This document shows, piece after piece, positions 18,242 through 27,946 of a DNA stretch of 64,000 bases; position 1 is the first letter of the stretch; each line of letters opens with the position of its first letter. This stretch comes from Hyphomicrobiales bacterium. GTDB lineage: Bacteria > Pseudomonadota > Alphaproteobacteria > Rhizobiales > Rhizobiaceae. Both the position numbers and the translations under genes were made by a program. The stretch is taken from the NCBI GenBank assembly GCA_900473915.1, contig UCNG01000020.1, positions 312,439-376,438 of the forward strand, given 5' to 3'. The notes under the pieces are model-generated. The model was not told where the DNA came from and searched no databases. It worked only from the letters and a program-made list of their open reading frames with translations.

Positions 18242-20971
18242 ATGGAAGCGAAGGCGAGTGAACATATGTTGGATGCGGAAGAAAATGCCGCCGAGGCACC
18301 CGTTCGCCTGACGCCGATGATGGAACAATATATCGAGATCAAGGCAGCCAATGTCGATTCGCTGCTCTTTTATCGCATGGGCGATTTCTACGAGCTGTTC
18401 TTCGATGACGCGGTGGAGGCATCTGCGGCGCTCGGCATCACGCTTACCAAGCGCGGCAAGCATCTGGGCGAGGATATTCCCATGTGCGGCGTGCCGGTCC
18501 ATGCCGCCGACGACTATCTGCAAAAGCTGATCGCCAAAGGCTACCGGGTTGCAGTCTGCGAACAGGTGGAAGATCCGGCGGAGGCGAAGAAGCGCGGCTC
18601 CAAATCGGTGGTGAAGCGCGACGTGATCCGCCTCGTCACGCCTGGAACGCTGACCGAAGAAAAACTGCTGGACCCATCAGAAGCCAATTTCCTGATGGCC
18701 ATGGGGCGCACGCGCGGCGATGGGGCGCTGGCGCTCGCCTGGATCGATATTTCGACCGGAACTTTTCGCGTGGCGGAAACCACGCCGGACCGGCTTTTCG
18801 CCGATGTGATGCGCGTGGACCCGCGTGAACTGGTCGTAGCCGACAGCGCCTTCCACGATGAGGAATTGCGCCCCGTCTTCGATCTGGTCGGCAAGGCGGT
18901 GACGCCGCAACCGGCGACCCTCTTCGATAGTGCTGCCGCAGAAGCGCGCATCCAGCGCTATTTCAACGTTGCGACCCTCGATGGTTTCGGCCAGTTCAGC
19001 CGCTCCGAGCTTTCGGCCATTTCCGGTGCGATTGCCTATATCGAAAAGACGCAGATTTCCGAGCGCCCGCCGCTGATGCGGCCCGAGCGCGAGCATGAAG
19101 GCGGCACGATTTTCATCGATCCGGCCACGCGCGCCAGTCTGGAACTGGTGCGCACCATGTCGGGCAGTCGCGATGGCAGTCTTCTCAAGTCCATTGACCG
19201 CACCGTTACCGGAGGCGGCGCGCGGCTTCTCGCCGAACGTCTGACCGCGCCACTGACCAATCCGAAGGAAATCGCGCTGCGGCTCGATTCCGTTTCCTGG
19301 TTCCTGAGCGAACCGGGCCTCTGCGAAGCCATGAGGGCTGAACTGAAAGGCGTGCCGGATATGCCGCGTGCGCTTTCGCGCCTTGCCGTCGGGCGCGGCG
19401 GGCCGCGCGATCTGGGTGCGCTTGCGCGAGGCTTCGAAGCTGCGCACACCATTGCAGGCCTGCTGGAAAGCGCTTTGCTGCCCGACGAGCTGGCCCATGC
19501 CCGCGATGCGGTCAGCGCCATGCCTGCCATCTTTACTGCGCATCTCGACCGGGCTTTGGCTGATGAATTGCCGCTCCTGAAACGCGACGGCGGTTTCGTG
19601 CGCGCAGGCTATAATCCCGAACTCGATGAAATGCGGGCCTTGCGCGACCAGTCGCGCCGGGTGATCGCCGGACTGCAAGCCGACTATATCGAAGAGACCG
19701 GCATCAAGTCGTTGAAGATCAAGCATAACAATGTGCTTGGCTATTTCATCGAGGTGACGGCCAACAATGCCGGGGCGATGACGGATACGGATGAAGCCAA
19801 GGGCCGTTTCATCCATCGCCAGACCATGGCCAATGCCATGCGCTTTACCACGACCGAACTGGCGGAACTGGAAAGCAAGATCGCCAATGCCGCCGACCGC
19901 GCCTTGTCCATCGAGCTTGCCGTGTTTGAGGAACTGACTGCGGAAGCCGTTTCTCATGCCGACAGCATCCGCGCGGCAGCATCGGCGCTTGCGGTTTTCG
20001 ACGTTTCGGCAGCGCTTGCCGTGCTGGCGGAAGAGCAGGGCTATTGCCGCCCGCAGGTCGATGACAGCCTGTCCTTCAACATTGTTGCCGGTCGTCACCC
20101 GGTTGTCGAGCAGGCTTTGCGGCGGCAGGCGGCCAATCCGTTTGTTGCCAATGACTGCGATCTCTCTCCGCAAAAGGATGGCGGGAACGGCGCGATCTGG
20201 CTCCTGACCGGCCCCAACATGGGCGGTAAGTCGACCTTCCTGCGCCAGAATGCGCTGATTGCCATTCTTGCGCAGATGGGCTCCTTCGTCCCTGCCGGGT
20301 CCGCGCAGATTGGTGTCGTGGATCGGTTGTTCAGCCGTGTCGGTGCTTCGGACGATCTGGCGCGCGGGCGCTCCACCTTCATGGTCGAAATGGTGGAAAC
20401 GGCAGCGATTCTCAATCAGGCAGGCGAGCGCTCGCTGGTGATTCTTGATGAGATCGGGCGCGGTACGGCGACTTTCGACGGACTTTCCATTGCCTGGGCC
20501 GCGGTCGAATATCTGCATGAGAAGAACCGCTGCCGTGCGCTGTTTGCTACCCATTTCCATGAAATGACGGCGCTTTCAGAAAAACTGGAGCGGCTTTCCA
20601 ATGTCACCATGCGGGTCAAGGAATGGGACAATGATGTCGTTTTCCTGCACGAAGTGGCGAAAGGCGCAGCCGATCGTTCCTATGGCGTGCAGGTCGCGCG
20701 TCTCGCTGGTCTGCCGGAAGCGGTCGTCAACCGTGCGCGTGATGTGCTGCACCAGCTCGAAGCCGGTGAAACATCCGGCAAGGCTGACAAGCTGATTGAT
20801 GACTTGCCGCTGTTCTCGGTCGTCTTGCAGCAGGAAAAGCCGAAGCCGCAGGTTCAGGCCAAGGACAGCGAACTGGCGAAGGCTGTCGCCGCCATCAGCC
20901 CAGACGAACTGACCCCGCGCGAAGCGCTGGACCTGATCTACAAATTGAAGGAACTGGCAGGCAGGGCGTGA
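18242..20971 (+). CDS. mutS: DNA mismatch repair protein MutS
   Basis: A 909-residue mismatch-recognition ATPase. The N-terminal mismatch-binding domain has the [11 protein letters not shown] segment whose Phe-x-Glu (FYE) contacts the mispair. The C-terminal ATPase has Walker [10 protein letters not shown], a [25 protein letters not shown] signature, Walker B LDEIGRGT and LFATHFHE. Start choice at 18242 rests on an AAGG site upstream and on the MEAK beginning I recall from Brucella MutS. The variable 20 residues after the start differ from classical Brucella. The gene stands alone, divergent from maeB and closed by a terminator. Loss would give a mutator phenotype; here it appears intact. Confidence 0.98.
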   Translation: MEAKASEHMLDAEENAAEAPVRLTPMMEQYIEIKAANVDSLLFYRMGDFYELFFDDAVEASAALGITLTKRGKHLGEDIPMCGVPVHAADDYLQKLIAKGYRVAVCEQVEDPAEAKKRGSKSVVKRDVIRLVTPGTLTEEKLLDPSEANFLMAMGRTRGDGALALAWIDISTGTFRVAETTPDRLFADVMRVDPRELVVADSAFHDEELRPVFDLVGKAVTPQPATLFDSAAAEARIQRYFNVATLDGFGQFSRSELSAISGAIAYIEKTQISERPPLMRPEREHEGGTIFIDPATRASLELVRTMSGSRDGSLLKSIDRTVTGGGARLLAERLTAPLTNPKEIALRLDSVSWFLSEPGLCEAMRAELKGVPDMPRALSRLAVGRGGPRDLGALARGFEAAHTIAGLLESALLPDELAHARDAVSAMPAIFTAHLDRALADELPLLKRDGGFVRAGYNPELDEMRALRDQSRRVIAGLQADYIEETGIKSLKIKHNNVLGYFIEVTANNAGAMTDTDEAKGRFIHRQTMANAMRFTTTELAELESKIANAADRALSIELAVFEELTAEAVSHADSIRAAASALAVFDVSAALAVLAEEQGYCRPQVDDSLSFNIVAGRHPVVEQALRRQAANPFVANDCDLSPQKDGGNGAIWLLTGPNMGGKSTFLRQNALIAILAQMGSFVPAGSAQIGVVDRLFSRVGASDDLARGRSTFMVEMVETAAILNQAGERSLVILDEIGRGTATFDGLSIAWAAVEYLHEKNRCRALFATHFHEMTALSEKLERLSNVTMRVKEWDNDVVFLHEVAKGAADRSYGVQVARLAGLPEAVVNRARDVLHQLEAGETSGKADKLIDDLPLFSVVLQQEKPKPQVQAKDSELAKAVAAISPDELTPREALDLIYKLKELAGRA

Positions 20972-20976
20972 AAGTG

Positions 20977-21004
20977 AAAAGGCGAAGCTGGTGCTTCGCC
21001 TTTT
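20977..21004. terminator. Bidirectional terminator between mutS and olsB
   Basis: A hairpin AAAAGGCGAAGC ... GCTTCGCCTTTT lies between two convergent genes, flanked by A- and T-rich ends suited to both directions. Confidence 0.85.
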
Positions 21005-21007
21005 CCT

Positions 21008-21901
21008 TTAAACGAAGCGATTTGCATCCGCGCCGTAATAGGTAATGTAGCGGCTGGAAATGCGTTCGATGGGAAGGATGATGAACACATCCGTAGTGCC
21101 GAATGCTTCGTCGATCACGGCGCCATCCCCGATCATCGCACCGAGGCGCAGATATCCCTTCACCAGAGGCGGCATTGAAAACAGTGCAACCTTGTTGTTG
21201 ATGGCTTCCTTCGGCATCAGGTCCATGGCCTGGTAGCGATTGGGCAAGGCGCGAACGTCCCAGTCATCGGTGGCACGGCAATTGTGATGAAGGAAGGACA
21301 GGCCGAGTGCGTGCGCGGCAGGCACAGCGCCGTGGAACGACGCGCAGCCGAACATCACATCGATGGAATGGCGGCGGCAATAGGCCCAGGCACCTTGCCA
21401 CAAAAGCTCGACGGTACGCTTGGAACGGTATTCCGCCTTCACGCACGAACGACCAAGTTCAAGCAGACGAAGATTCGGGCGCGAAAGGGCCAGGCGCTGC
21501 ACGTCATATTCATCGGCAGAATAGAAGCCGAGCGCCTTTTCCGCCTGATCGCTGCGCATCAGGCGATAAGTGCCGACAATCTGCTGGTGTTCCGGCACGG
21601 GAAGGGCGGTATCGTAAACGAGAAGGTGATCGCAAATGGCGTCAAAGCGGTCGGCATCGCGAAGCTCCACGGCTTCGATGCTCTCCCGGCGCGCACCCAT
21701 TTCGTCGAAGAAGACGCGAAAGCGCAATTCCTGCGCGGCTTCCACGGCCTCGCGTGAATTGGCAAGCCGTACTTCCAGCGATCCGATGCGCCCCAGAACA
21801 ATGGGGTCGCCGCCGGACGCGAACAGCGCCTGTTGTGCTTCTAAGCCTGACATGACCGTATCATCAATGATTTGCTGGTCCATTCCAAGCAGTACTGTCA
21901 T
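21008..21901 (-). CDS. olsB: L-ornithine N-alpha-acyltransferase OlsB
   Basis: A 297-residue acyltransferase that transfers a 3-hydroxy fatty acid from acyl carrier protein to ornithine, giving lyso-ornithine lipid, the first step of ornithine-lipid synthesis. It has the GNAT-like OlsB pattern: LEVRLANSREAVEAAQELRFRVFF, HLLVYD, VGTYRLMR, LELGRSCVKAEYR, and FGCASFHG. The start at 21901 is preceded by AGGAG; a longer frame to 21976 has no such site. The acyltransferase domain begins about 35 residues in. OlsA, the second enzyme, is not in this window. It converges on mutS. Ornithine lipids are typical of Brucella and rhizobial outer membranes. Confidence 0.92.
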   Translation of the reverse strand: MTVLLGMDQQIIDDTVMSGLEAQQALFASGGDPIVLGRIGSLEVRLANSREAVEAAQELRFRVFFDEMGARRESIEAVELRDADRFDAICDHLLVYDTALPVPEHQQIVGTYRLMRSDQAEKALGFYSADEYDVQRLALSRPNLRLLELGRSCVKAEYRSKRTVELLWQGAWAYCRRHSIDVMFGCASFHGAVPAAHALGLSFLHHNCRATDDWDVRALPNRYQAMDLMPKEAINNKVALFSMPPLVKGYLRLGAMIGDGAVIDEAFGTTDVFIILPIERISSRYITYYGADANRFV

Positions 21902-22173
21902 GATGATGGCTCCTGATTTGCCTATTCCCGTATTCCTGAATGGCTTTCCCACTGATATTTCAGCGAGAGCCGCCAATTCCAGCCTTCGTCCGCCCTGATT
22001 GAAAGGACGGGCGTCCAGTTCGGCCGAAGCATTACAGATTCAGTGCTACGCGAGGATGACAGAAGCATGTCACCAATGTGTCAATTCGAGTGGCCGGACC
22101 TTATCCCCTTCAAAAAGCTTTTAATTTCACGCGATCAAATTATGCGAAAGGCAGAAACTGTTCAAGCCGTCCC

Positions 22174-22215
22174 GTCAGCGGGTGGTCGTCAGCGGGTGGC
22201 TGTCAGCGGGTGGCC
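22174..22215. repeat. Three tandem copies of a 14-base repeat over the lspA stop codon
   Basis: The 12-base core GTCAGCGGGTGG recurs at 22174, 22188 and 22202, each followed by two variable bases (TC, CT, CC). The third copy contains the lspA stop codon and last sense codons. Because the period is 14, copies would shift frame if they changed inside the gene, but extra copies accumulate after the stop. Confidence 0.85.
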
Positions 22216-22685
22216 CGCTCGCGCCGCCAGCCGAGAAATTCTTCCAGAATGATAAGCCCAGCGCCGATGGTTATGAACGTATCGGCGAGGTTGAAAACAG
22301 CGAATGACCATGTCGGCAGGTGGAACAGGATATAATCGACCACATAGCCATGCATCACACGGTCGATGAGATTGCCGATTGCACCGCCAACGACCAGCGC
22401 GAAACCGTAGCGCGCGAGAATGCGGTCCGGCGCGTTGGTCCACCACAGGTAAAGCACGAACAGGATAACTGCGGCGGTGATTGCCACCAGTCCCCAATCA
22501 TGCAGCCAGGCGAGCATGGAAAAGGCGATGCCTTCATTGTGCGTCCGGAACAATGCGAGGAATGGCAGCAGGTCGATCTGCTGGCCGTAGCCCATCCGTG
22601 TTTCCACCAGATGCTTGACGCCCTGATCGATCAGCACCGTGAGGATGACGACAAAAAGCGAGGACCAGACCGCATGCCGCTTCAT
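22203..22685 (-). CDS. lspA: Lipoprotein signal peptidase (signal peptidase II)
   Basis: A 160-residue inner-membrane aspartyl protease with four hydrophobic segments. The catalytic aspartates lie in GNLIDR (about residue 116) and FNLADT (about 135), both intact, and the conserved NEGIAFSM loop is present. It removes signal peptides from diacylated prolipoproteins, for example the L,D-transpeptidase lipoprotein at 8159. It starts two bases after the upstream TrmH-family gene, so the two are co-transcribed. A tandem repeat overlaps its stop codon. Length is typical of the family. Confidence 0.96.
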   Translation of the reverse strand: MKRHAVWSSLFVVILTVLIDQGVKHLVETRMGYGQQIDLLPFLALFRTHNEGIAFSMLAWLHDWGLVAITAAVILFVLYLWWTNAPDRILARYGFALVVGGAIGNLIDRVMHGYVVDYILFHLPTWSFAVFNLADTFITIGAGLIILEEFLGWRRERATR

Positions 22686-22687
22686 CC

Positions 22688-23548
22688 CTAAGCCCTTTCA
22701 TCGAGCGTGAGCGCGTCGCGACGAATTTCGTACAGCATGACGCCGGTGGCAATTGCGAGATTAAGAGAATCTGCACGTCCTGCCTGGGGAATGCGGGCTA
22801 GCTTGTCGCACGTATCGGCAAGGCTGTCCGGCAGGCCCTGCTGTTCGTTGCCCATCATCAAGACCACGGGTTTGTTGGCATAGGGAATGGTGCGGTAGTC
22901 GACGGCGCCTTTCAGATGGGTGCCGACGACAAGGCCGGAAACGCCTTTGCGCCAGTTGAGAAAATCGGCTTCACTCACCTTGTAGAGCGGCATGGAAAAG
23001 ACCGAGCCCATGGTGGCGCGCACGGTTTCCAGCGAATAGGGATCGGTGGTGTCGCCAATCAGAATAACGCCCTTGGCGCCAACCGCATCGGCGGTACGGA
23101 TGACGGTGCCAAGATTGCCGGGGTCGCGCACGCGGTCGAGCGCGATATAAACGTCGTTGCCTTTCGGCTTGAGGCTTGCAAGCGGGCGATATTGCTGCTC
23201 GAAGACGCCAACCACCATTTGCGGATTATCACGCCGCGTAATGGCGGCCATGATCTTTTCGGTCACTTCCAGCACCAGTCCGCCCTTGGCGAATGTGCGG
23301 GCGGCAACCTGCTCGACCATTTTGTTGCCCTTGCCGGATTTGGCGAAAACCAGCGTCTTGATGCGCCAGTCTTGTTCCAGCGCGTCGATGACAAGCTTCA
23401 GCCCTTCGGCCAGGAACACGCCCTGCTGGTCACGGAATTTTTTCAGCGCCAGCGAGCGAAGGTCCTTCACAATGGGATTGGTAAGGCTGGTAACTTCCTT
23501 GACCTGACCCACCCGGGGGCTTTTGGAAAAATCGTCGTCACGGCTCAT
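22688..23548 (-). CDS. TrmH (SpoU) family RNA 2'-O-methyltransferase
   Basis: A 286-residue SPOUT methyltransferase. The N-terminal substrate-binding domain contains [29 protein letters not shown], and the C-terminal knot carries the three SpoU motifs: [21 protein letters not shown] (motif 1), [10 protein letters not shown] (motif 2) and [16 protein letters not shown] (motif 3). It methylates a ribose in rRNA or tRNA; which site is not evident. Its start overlaps the stop of the upstream rRNA methyltransferase by four bases (ATGA), and lspA follows two bases later, so three genes form one unit. Confidence 0.92.
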   Translation of the reverse strand: MSRDDDFSKSPRVGQVKEVTSLTNPIVKDLRSLALKKFRDQQGVFLAEGLKLVIDALEQDWRIKTLVFAKSGKGNKMVEQVAARTFAKGGLVLEVTEKIMAAITRRDNPQMVVGVFEQQYRPLASLKPKGNDVYIALDRVRDPGNLGTVIRTADAVGAKGVILIGDTTDPYSLETVRATMGSVFSMPLYKVSEADFLNWRKGVSGLVVGTHLKGAVDYRTIPYANKPVVLMMGNEQQGLPDSLADTCDKLARIPQAGRADSLNLAIATGVMLYEIRRDALTLDERA

Positions 23549-24669
23549 TTGGCTACCCAGCGGCTGAACATGGAAGTGGAAAGTGCGCGTCCTGCCGCCC
23601 GTTCACGCAGGATAAGTTCACCCGATTCGACTGTCCCGCCAAGGCCGGTGAAACGGTCGCGCATCAGCTCGTGAATGGCGAAGAAGGATGCGCGGATGGA
23701 ATAGGCTGTCAGGATGACGGCGAGCGGCTTTGGCGTCAGGATCGACCGGCATGTATCCACCATGGCAGGCAGATGCTCGAACAGTTGCCAGACCTCGCCG
23801 CTCGGGCCGCGTCCATAGGCCGGCGGATCAAGCAGGATGATGTCATAGAAGCTGCCGCGCCGCTCCTCGCGCTGCACGAATTTCATCGCATCTTCGCAAA
23901 TCCAGCGGACCGGCTTGTCGGAAAGCCCGGCCATTTCCTGATTTTCACGCGCCCATAAGATGGCTTTCTTGGATGCGTCCACATGGGTCACTTCCGCGCC
24001 GGCCCGTGCAGCCACCAGCGAGGCCACGCCCGTATAGCCAAAAAGATTGAGCACCTTCACGCTGCGTCCGGACTTTACACCTTCGCGGATAAGCCCGTCC
24101 ATGAATGACCAGTGCGCGGCCTGTTCGGGGAACACGCCGACATGGCGGAATGAGGTGAACCGGCCATGAAAGGAAATACCATCGTGCTGCATCGGCCATG
24201 TTTCACCGAGCGGCACTTTCGGGAACGCCCAGCGCCCCATGCCTTCCTCATCGGTGTTGCCGGTGAAGACAGCGTCCGCCTGATCCCACTCTTTTTGCGG
24301 CAGGCTCGGCAGCCAGATCGCCTGACCTTCCGGGCGCACGATGCGATAGGGGCCATACTGCTCGAGCTTCAACCCGTTGCCGCTGTCGAGGAGCGCATAA
24401 TCAGGCGACGGTTCCGTTTCGAGAATGAGCGGCAGTCTTTCCCCCGGACGCGCACCGGCATACGGCTTGATTTCGCGAAGCGGGGTAACGGGCTTGTCGT
24501 CTGCGGGCTTGGGTGCAGCCTTGGCGAATTGCGGGCGCGGCTTTTTGAAGGACGAACCTTTGTTATCAAATTTACCTTCAGGACGCGGCGCATCATGTCT
24601 CGCGCGCTCGAAACTGCGTTCCTGCTTGCCGCCCGACGGCTTTTTGCCTTTTCCCTTTGGCGCTTTCAC
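23545..24669 (-). CDS. Class I SAM-dependent RNA methyltransferase, RlmI/RlmK-like
   Basis: About 374 residues. A lysine/arginine-rich, low-complexity N-terminal arm of some 70 residues precedes a methyltransferase core with SAM motif I VLNLFGYTGVASLVAARAGAEV, the acidic VDASKKAI, and catalytic DPPAYGRGPSGEVW, as in 23S rRNA methyltransferases of the RlmI/RlmK type. The arm probably binds RNA. I choose a GTG start at 24669 because GGAG lies seven bases upstream; a TTG at 24681 is possible. It overlaps the next gene by four bases. The target nucleotide is not inferable. Confidence 0.88.
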   Translation of the reverse strand: MKAPKGKGKKPSGGKQERSFERARHDAPRPEGKFDNKGSSFKKPRPQFAKAAPKPADDKPVTPLREIKPYAGARPGERLPLILETEPSPDYALLDSGNGLKLEQYGPYRIVRPEGQAIWLPSLPQKEWDQADAVFTGNTDEEGMGRWAFPKVPLGETWPMQHDGISFHGRFTSFRHVGVFPEQAAHWSFMDGLIREGVKSGRSVKVLNLFGYTGVASLVAARAGAEVTHVDASKKAILWARENQEMAGLSDKPVRWICEDAMKFVQREERRGSFYDIILLDPPAYGRGPSGEVWQLFEHLPAMVDTCRSILTPKPLAVILTAYSIRASFFAIHELMRDRFTGLGGTVESGELILRERAAGRALSTSMFSRWVAK

Positions 24670-24773
24670 CCGAAACTCCAATCATCGTGATTGGGTCTAG
24701 GTAGGATAAACAGCGCCGGTGCGAAAGGGGAAAACGTCGTCCAATCGCGCACAAAAGGCTTTTCAAGGCACGA

Positions 24774-24798
24774 AACCCGGAAGTTTTGCTTCCGGGTT
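24774..24798. terminator. Hairpin terminator between lapA and the methyltransferase gene
   Basis: A perfect ten-base-pair stem (AACCCGGAAG / CTTCCGGGTT) with a five-base loop, followed on the minus strand by TTTCG. It would end the sppA-ihfB-lapA group, isolating the downstream methyltransferase-lspA unit. Confidence 0.75.
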
Positions 24799-24815
24799 CG
24801 AGAATGACGGCCGTT

Positions 24816-25139
24816 TCAGGAATTCACGACCGATATATTGCGCTTTTCGGCGGCTGTGCTGCGCTCAAGCAGGCGAGCCGCCTCCTGCTTGTACATCCGC
24901 TCCTTGCGTCGATGCTTGCCCTGCGTGAGCCACGTCACCAGAGAACCGATGACAACGCCAAGAAGGAGCGCACCAAAAAGCCACAGGAACAGAGGCGCAT
25001 TATAGGATAGCGCCGGATTGCCCGGATTGAACGGATCGACCGTGAATTGCACCGACGCGCGATTGGCAACCGACAACGCAATCAGAACGACGGCGAGCGG
25101 TACGAGAACGATGATGGCGATGATGCGTTTTGCCGCCAT
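24816..25139 (-). CDS. lapA: LapA (DUF1049) domain inner-membrane protein
   Basis: This 107-residue protein has two hydrophobic segments (about residues 4-22 and 45-67) separated by a short loop, ASVQFTVDPFNPGNPALSYNAP, then a basic tail rich in K and R (TQGKHRRKERMYKQEAARLLERS). The layout and the VQF-x-VD-x-FN loop fit the LapA family, which in E. coli takes part in control of LPS assembly. The start at 25139 gives the proper first membrane segment; the longer frame overlaps ihfB. It lies eight bases after ihfB, an ihfB-lapA pairing common in proteobacteria. Confidence 0.82.
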   Translation of the reverse strand: MAAKRIIAIIVLVPLAVVLIALSVANRASVQFTVDPFNPGNPALSYNAPLFLWLFGALLLGVVIGSLVTWLTQGKHRRKERMYKQEAARLLERSTAAEKRNISVVNS

Positions 25140-25147
25140 AGCGTCTA

Positions 25148-25432
25148 TCAGACTGCGCCGTTGAGACGGTCGCGCAGTTCCTTGCCGGTCTTGAAGAAGG
25201 GAACCCACTTTTCTTCCACGTCCACCGTTTCACCGGTACGCGGATTGCGGCCACTGCGGGCAGGGCGGTTTTTCACCGAAAAGGCGCCAAAGCCACGCAG
25301 CTCAACGCGATTGCCTTCGGCAAGTGCATTGGTGATCTCGTCGAATACCGCGCCCACGATGTTTTCGACATCGCGCTGAAAGAGATGCGGATTGCGGCTG
25401 GCGATAATCTGAACGAGTTCCGATTTGATCAC
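25148..25432 (-). CDS. ihfB: Integration host factor beta subunit
   Basis: The 94-residue protein is the beta subunit of the sequence-specific DNA-bending heterodimer IHF. The sequence (M/V)[25 protein letters not shown], the beta-arm region [23 protein letters not shown] with its intercalating Pro, and [15 protein letters not shown] are all diagnostic. The start is GTG at 25432; upstream in-frame codons do not match the family. The alpha subunit is not in this window. IHF often assists sigma-54 promoters, and rpoN is encoded 4 kb away, though on the opposite strand. Co-transcription with lapA is likely. Confidence 0.96.
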   Translation of the reverse strand: MIKSELVQIIASRNPHLFQRDVENIVGAVFDEITNALAEGNRVELRGFGAFSVKNRPARSGRNPRTGETVDVEEKWVPFFKTGKELRDRLNGAV

Positions 25433-25504
25433 GGCTTTAAACCCCTGTTCTTCTGTTTGTTTCATCCGGCAGCTACCGGATATTGTTCGTGTGCCCGGCT
25501 GGCG

Positions 25505-26476
25505 TCAATTCGCTTCAGGCGTACCGTCAACGTGCCAAACCGAAAGAAGTCCGTCAAGAAAGATGCGCTCCCTGGCGATCTGCTTCAACATGCCATCGGC
25601 TTCCTGCGGCACGCCGATAAGGCGCGCACCGGCGTGAATGATGAGATCGCGCAGGGAAAAACCGGTTTCACCGCCGACCGGTTTCCATTCCAGGCGAGGC
25701 AGATCCTTCGACAGCCCCTTGCCTGCAAGCCAGGCCACGGCTTCCTCTTCACCGCCCAACCCGTCGATCAGCTTTTTGTCCAGCGCCTGCCGTCCGGTAA
25801 AAACCGCACCATTGGCAAGTGCGAGTGCCTGTTCATGCGTGAAAGAACGGCGTTTCTCGACAATATCGACGAACCACGCATAGGAATCCATGATCATGTT
25901 GCTGATCATGCCCTTGGCCTCTTCGCTGGCCGGGCTGAAATAATTGGGTTCCGCCTTGAGCGGCGAAGACTTGATGGTTTCAACCTTCACGCCGATCGTA
26001 TCGAGCAGCTTCGAGACGTCGGGATATTGAAACAGAACCCCGATGGAGCCGACGATGGATGTCTGTCGCGCGATGATGTGATCGGATGCGCTGGCAATCA
26101 TGTAACCGGCGGAGGCCGCGAGCGTGCCCACCTGTGTCACGACCGGCTTTTTCTCGGCAATCTTGCGCACGGCTTCGAAAATGGCTTCGCCGCCAACCGT
26201 CGTTCCGCCCGGCGAATCGAGAACCAGAATCACGCCCTTGACGGCATCGTCCTTGGCGATCTTGTCGAGGCGCTTCAGCAACTCCTCATTCTCGAAGATG
26301 GTGCCCTCGATGCGAACCTTGGCGATATGCGGCTGGCTGAAATTCGCGCCGCGCATGGACCATGAAGCGAAGACGGCAATCACGGCTGCGATCAGAAGAA
26401 GGAAGGCTGCACGCCAGACCGTCAGCTTTCTGCGCAGTTTGCGGCGTTCGATGATTGCTTCGGCGTCTTGAGCCAT
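25505..26476 (-). CDS. sppA: Signal peptide peptidase SppA (S49 family)
   Basis: A 323-residue single-domain S49 serine peptidase, the short SppA form. A transmembrane anchor spans about residues 22-40, preceded by a charged RRKLRRKL stretch. The catalytic Ser is in LAASAGYMIASASD (about residue 125), the lysine of the Ser-Lys dyad in IKSSPLKAE (about 177), and VLDSPGGTTVGGEAI precedes them. It degrades cleaved signal peptides and possibly other membrane peptides. It precedes ihfB on the same strand with a 72-base gap. Divergent from lptC across a 478-base spacer. Confidence 0.94.
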   Translation of the reverse strand: MAQDAEAIIERRKLRRKLTVWRAAFLLLIAAVIAVFASWSMRGANFSQPHIAKVRIEGTIFENEELLKRLDKIAKDDAVKGVILVLDSPGGTTVGGEAIFEAVRKIAEKKPVVTQVGTLAASAGYMIASASDHIIARQTSIVGSIGVLFQYPDVSKLLDTIGVKVETIKSSPLKAEPNYFSPASEEAKGMISNMIMDSYAWFVDIVEKRRSFTHEQALALANGAVFTGRQALDKKLIDGLGGEEEAVAWLAGKGLSKDLPRLEWKPVGGETGFSLRDLIIHAGARLIGVPQEADGMLKQIARERIFLDGLLSVWHVDGTPEAN

Positions 26477-26954
26477 TCCCGTCCATCCATTGGTTCAAAT
26501 AGCGTGGTTTGCGCTTGGCATTCACCTTTTGCCTCGAATGAGGGCACGCGGCAAGTATCTTCGAAAAACGGGACTGACCGGCAATCGTTCGTGTTTCGCG
26601 AAATGCTCCGCTGTCTGGATGTATATTGTAATGACGCTGCGCGCGATTCCCGGTTTGCTGTCAGCTCAGCTTTCATGGTGGCATCACGCCCGGCTGTAAT
26701 TCGGTCCGGATTTGTGATATCAAAGAGTTGATTAGCATTCCATCAGGGATCGATGGAGTGAAAATTGGGCTGAATTATCAAAGGCATAATCCGCTCCTGC
26801 TCTTTATTTCCGAGGCGGGTGTGGTGTTTTGCGCGGTATAAAGCTATTGAGCAACCGACTATTTCACCCCAAATAAACCTTATTGAAATGAAAAAGCGCG
26901 ACACGGACGCGCCGCTTATTGAATTCTACGAGCCGTCAAGGAACTGAACGCCGC
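26477..26954. other. Gene-free spacer between divergent sppA and lptC
   Basis: I see no convincing gene here. The stretch is noticeably AT-richer toward lptC. An open frame at 26468-26731 on the plus strand encodes a cysteine- and serine-scattered peptide without family resemblance or a good ribosome site and overlaps sppA. The spacer must hold promoters for both flanking genes. In related genomes lptC is often preceded by a ribonuclease D gene; none is present here. Confidence 0.5.
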
Positions 26955-27668
26955 ATGACCGTCGATACCACAAATAGCCATGCGCCGCACAGCGCGACCG
27001 CTCAAGGTCGCGGCATAGGCAGTGTGCGTTTTGGTGCGTCGGAGAAGGCCGAGACGCTTTTTCATGCCGCGCAGCGCCATTCGGTTCGTGTCCGTGTCTT
27101 GAAGACCGCTCTTCCGGTCGCCGCTATTATCGTGGCGGCTGTATTCTCATGGTACACGTTTCTGGCCACGCCGAACACGCCCATTAAGGTGGAAGTGAAT
27201 AATGGCGGCGAAAGCGGCAAGCTCGTCATGACGAGCCCGCATCTGAACGGATACACCAAGGATAATCGCCTTTATTCGATGACTGCTGCCAAGGCGACGC
27301 AGGATGCGAAGAACAGCGGAGCGATTTCGCTTGAAGGCATTTCCGCCGAACTGCCGGTTGGCGAAAAGGGCATGGCAAAGGTCGAGGCAACGTCGGGTGT
27401 TTACGACAACGCCAATGGACGTTTGCAACTTGATAAGGACTTTACTGTTACGACAGATGATGGTTTGCGTGCAGTGATGCATTCCGCGGACGTCAATCTC
27501 AAGAGCGGGCAGATCACGACCGACAAGCCCGTCGATATCCGCAGCGGCAGCACGCATATTCTGGCCGACAGCATGCAGGTCAAGGACAACGGCAAGGTTC
27601 TTATTTTCGAGAACAAGGTTCGAATGACTGTTGACGGCAGCGTTGTTTCGCCCAACAAGGCTCCCTGA
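26955..27668 (+). CDS. lptC: LPS export ABC transporter periplasmic protein LptC
   Basis: A 237-residue bitopic protein. After a cytoplasmic stretch of about 45 residues there is one membrane anchor (LKTALPVAAIIVAAVFSWYTFLA, about 50-72), then a periplasmic LptC/DUF1239 beta-jellyroll with MTSPHLNGYTKDNRLYSMTAAKA, LEGISAELP and SGVYDNANGRLQLDKDFTV. It hands LPS from the LptB2FG transporter to LptA. I choose ATG at 26955, which follows AAGGAA; a TTG 12 codons upstream is possible. It lies upstream of lptA but a 278-base repeat-filled spacer separates them, longer than usual. Confidence 0.9.
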   Translation: MTVDTTNSHAPHSATAQGRGIGSVRFGASEKAETLFHAAQRHSVRVRVLKTALPVAAIIVAAVFSWYTFLATPNTPIKVEVNNGGESGKLVMTSPHLNGYTKDNRLYSMTAAKATQDAKNSGAISLEGISAELPVGEKGMAKVEATSGVYDNANGRLQLDKDFTVTTDDGLRAVMHSADVNLKSGQITTDKPVDIRSGSTHILADSMQVKDNGKVLIFENKVRMTVDGSVVSPNKAP

Positions 27669-27719
27669 AAAGGGCGCTGATTTGAGGATAGGGAAGCGTT
27701 CGGGCCGATTTTTATCTGT

Positions 27720-27890
27720 GCGGACGCTTGAGTGCATTCTGAAGCCGGTTTTTGGACCGAAATGTGCTCGAAAACAAATTGTTAGAGCGTGATTCTGATG
27801 CAATCGGAATGCTACAGGCTCTAAACCGCTTTTTTGATCGCATTTTGCGATGCCGAATGTTCCCATTTGGACGCAAAGTGCTTAAGGTTG
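27720..27890. repeat. Palindromic repeat mosaic between lptC and lptA
   Basis: The spacer holds nested inverted repeats. One unit has outer arms TTAGAGC (27782-27788) and GCTCTAA (27818-27824) around GATTCTGATGCAATCGGAAT. A diverged GAGCACATTTCGGTCC unit reads on the minus strand at about 27732-27766, and a third fragment follows to about 27890. These resemble the other repeats in this window (33206, 34392, 41914, 47131, 56311). Confidence 0.7.
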
Positions 27891-27946
27891 CGTCTGACCG
27901 CATATCGGCTGAGGGATGGTCGAATGCTTCGGGGAGCTGAAGATAT

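Noticed and set aside
18677-20560. A 627-codon minus-strand open frame inside mutS
   Set aside because: Shadow of the mutS reading frame; composition biased and no ribosome site or recognisable domain.
26468-26731. An 87-codon plus-strand frame in the sppA-lptC spacer
   Set aside because: It begins inside sppA, lacks a credible ribosome site, and looks like random coding.
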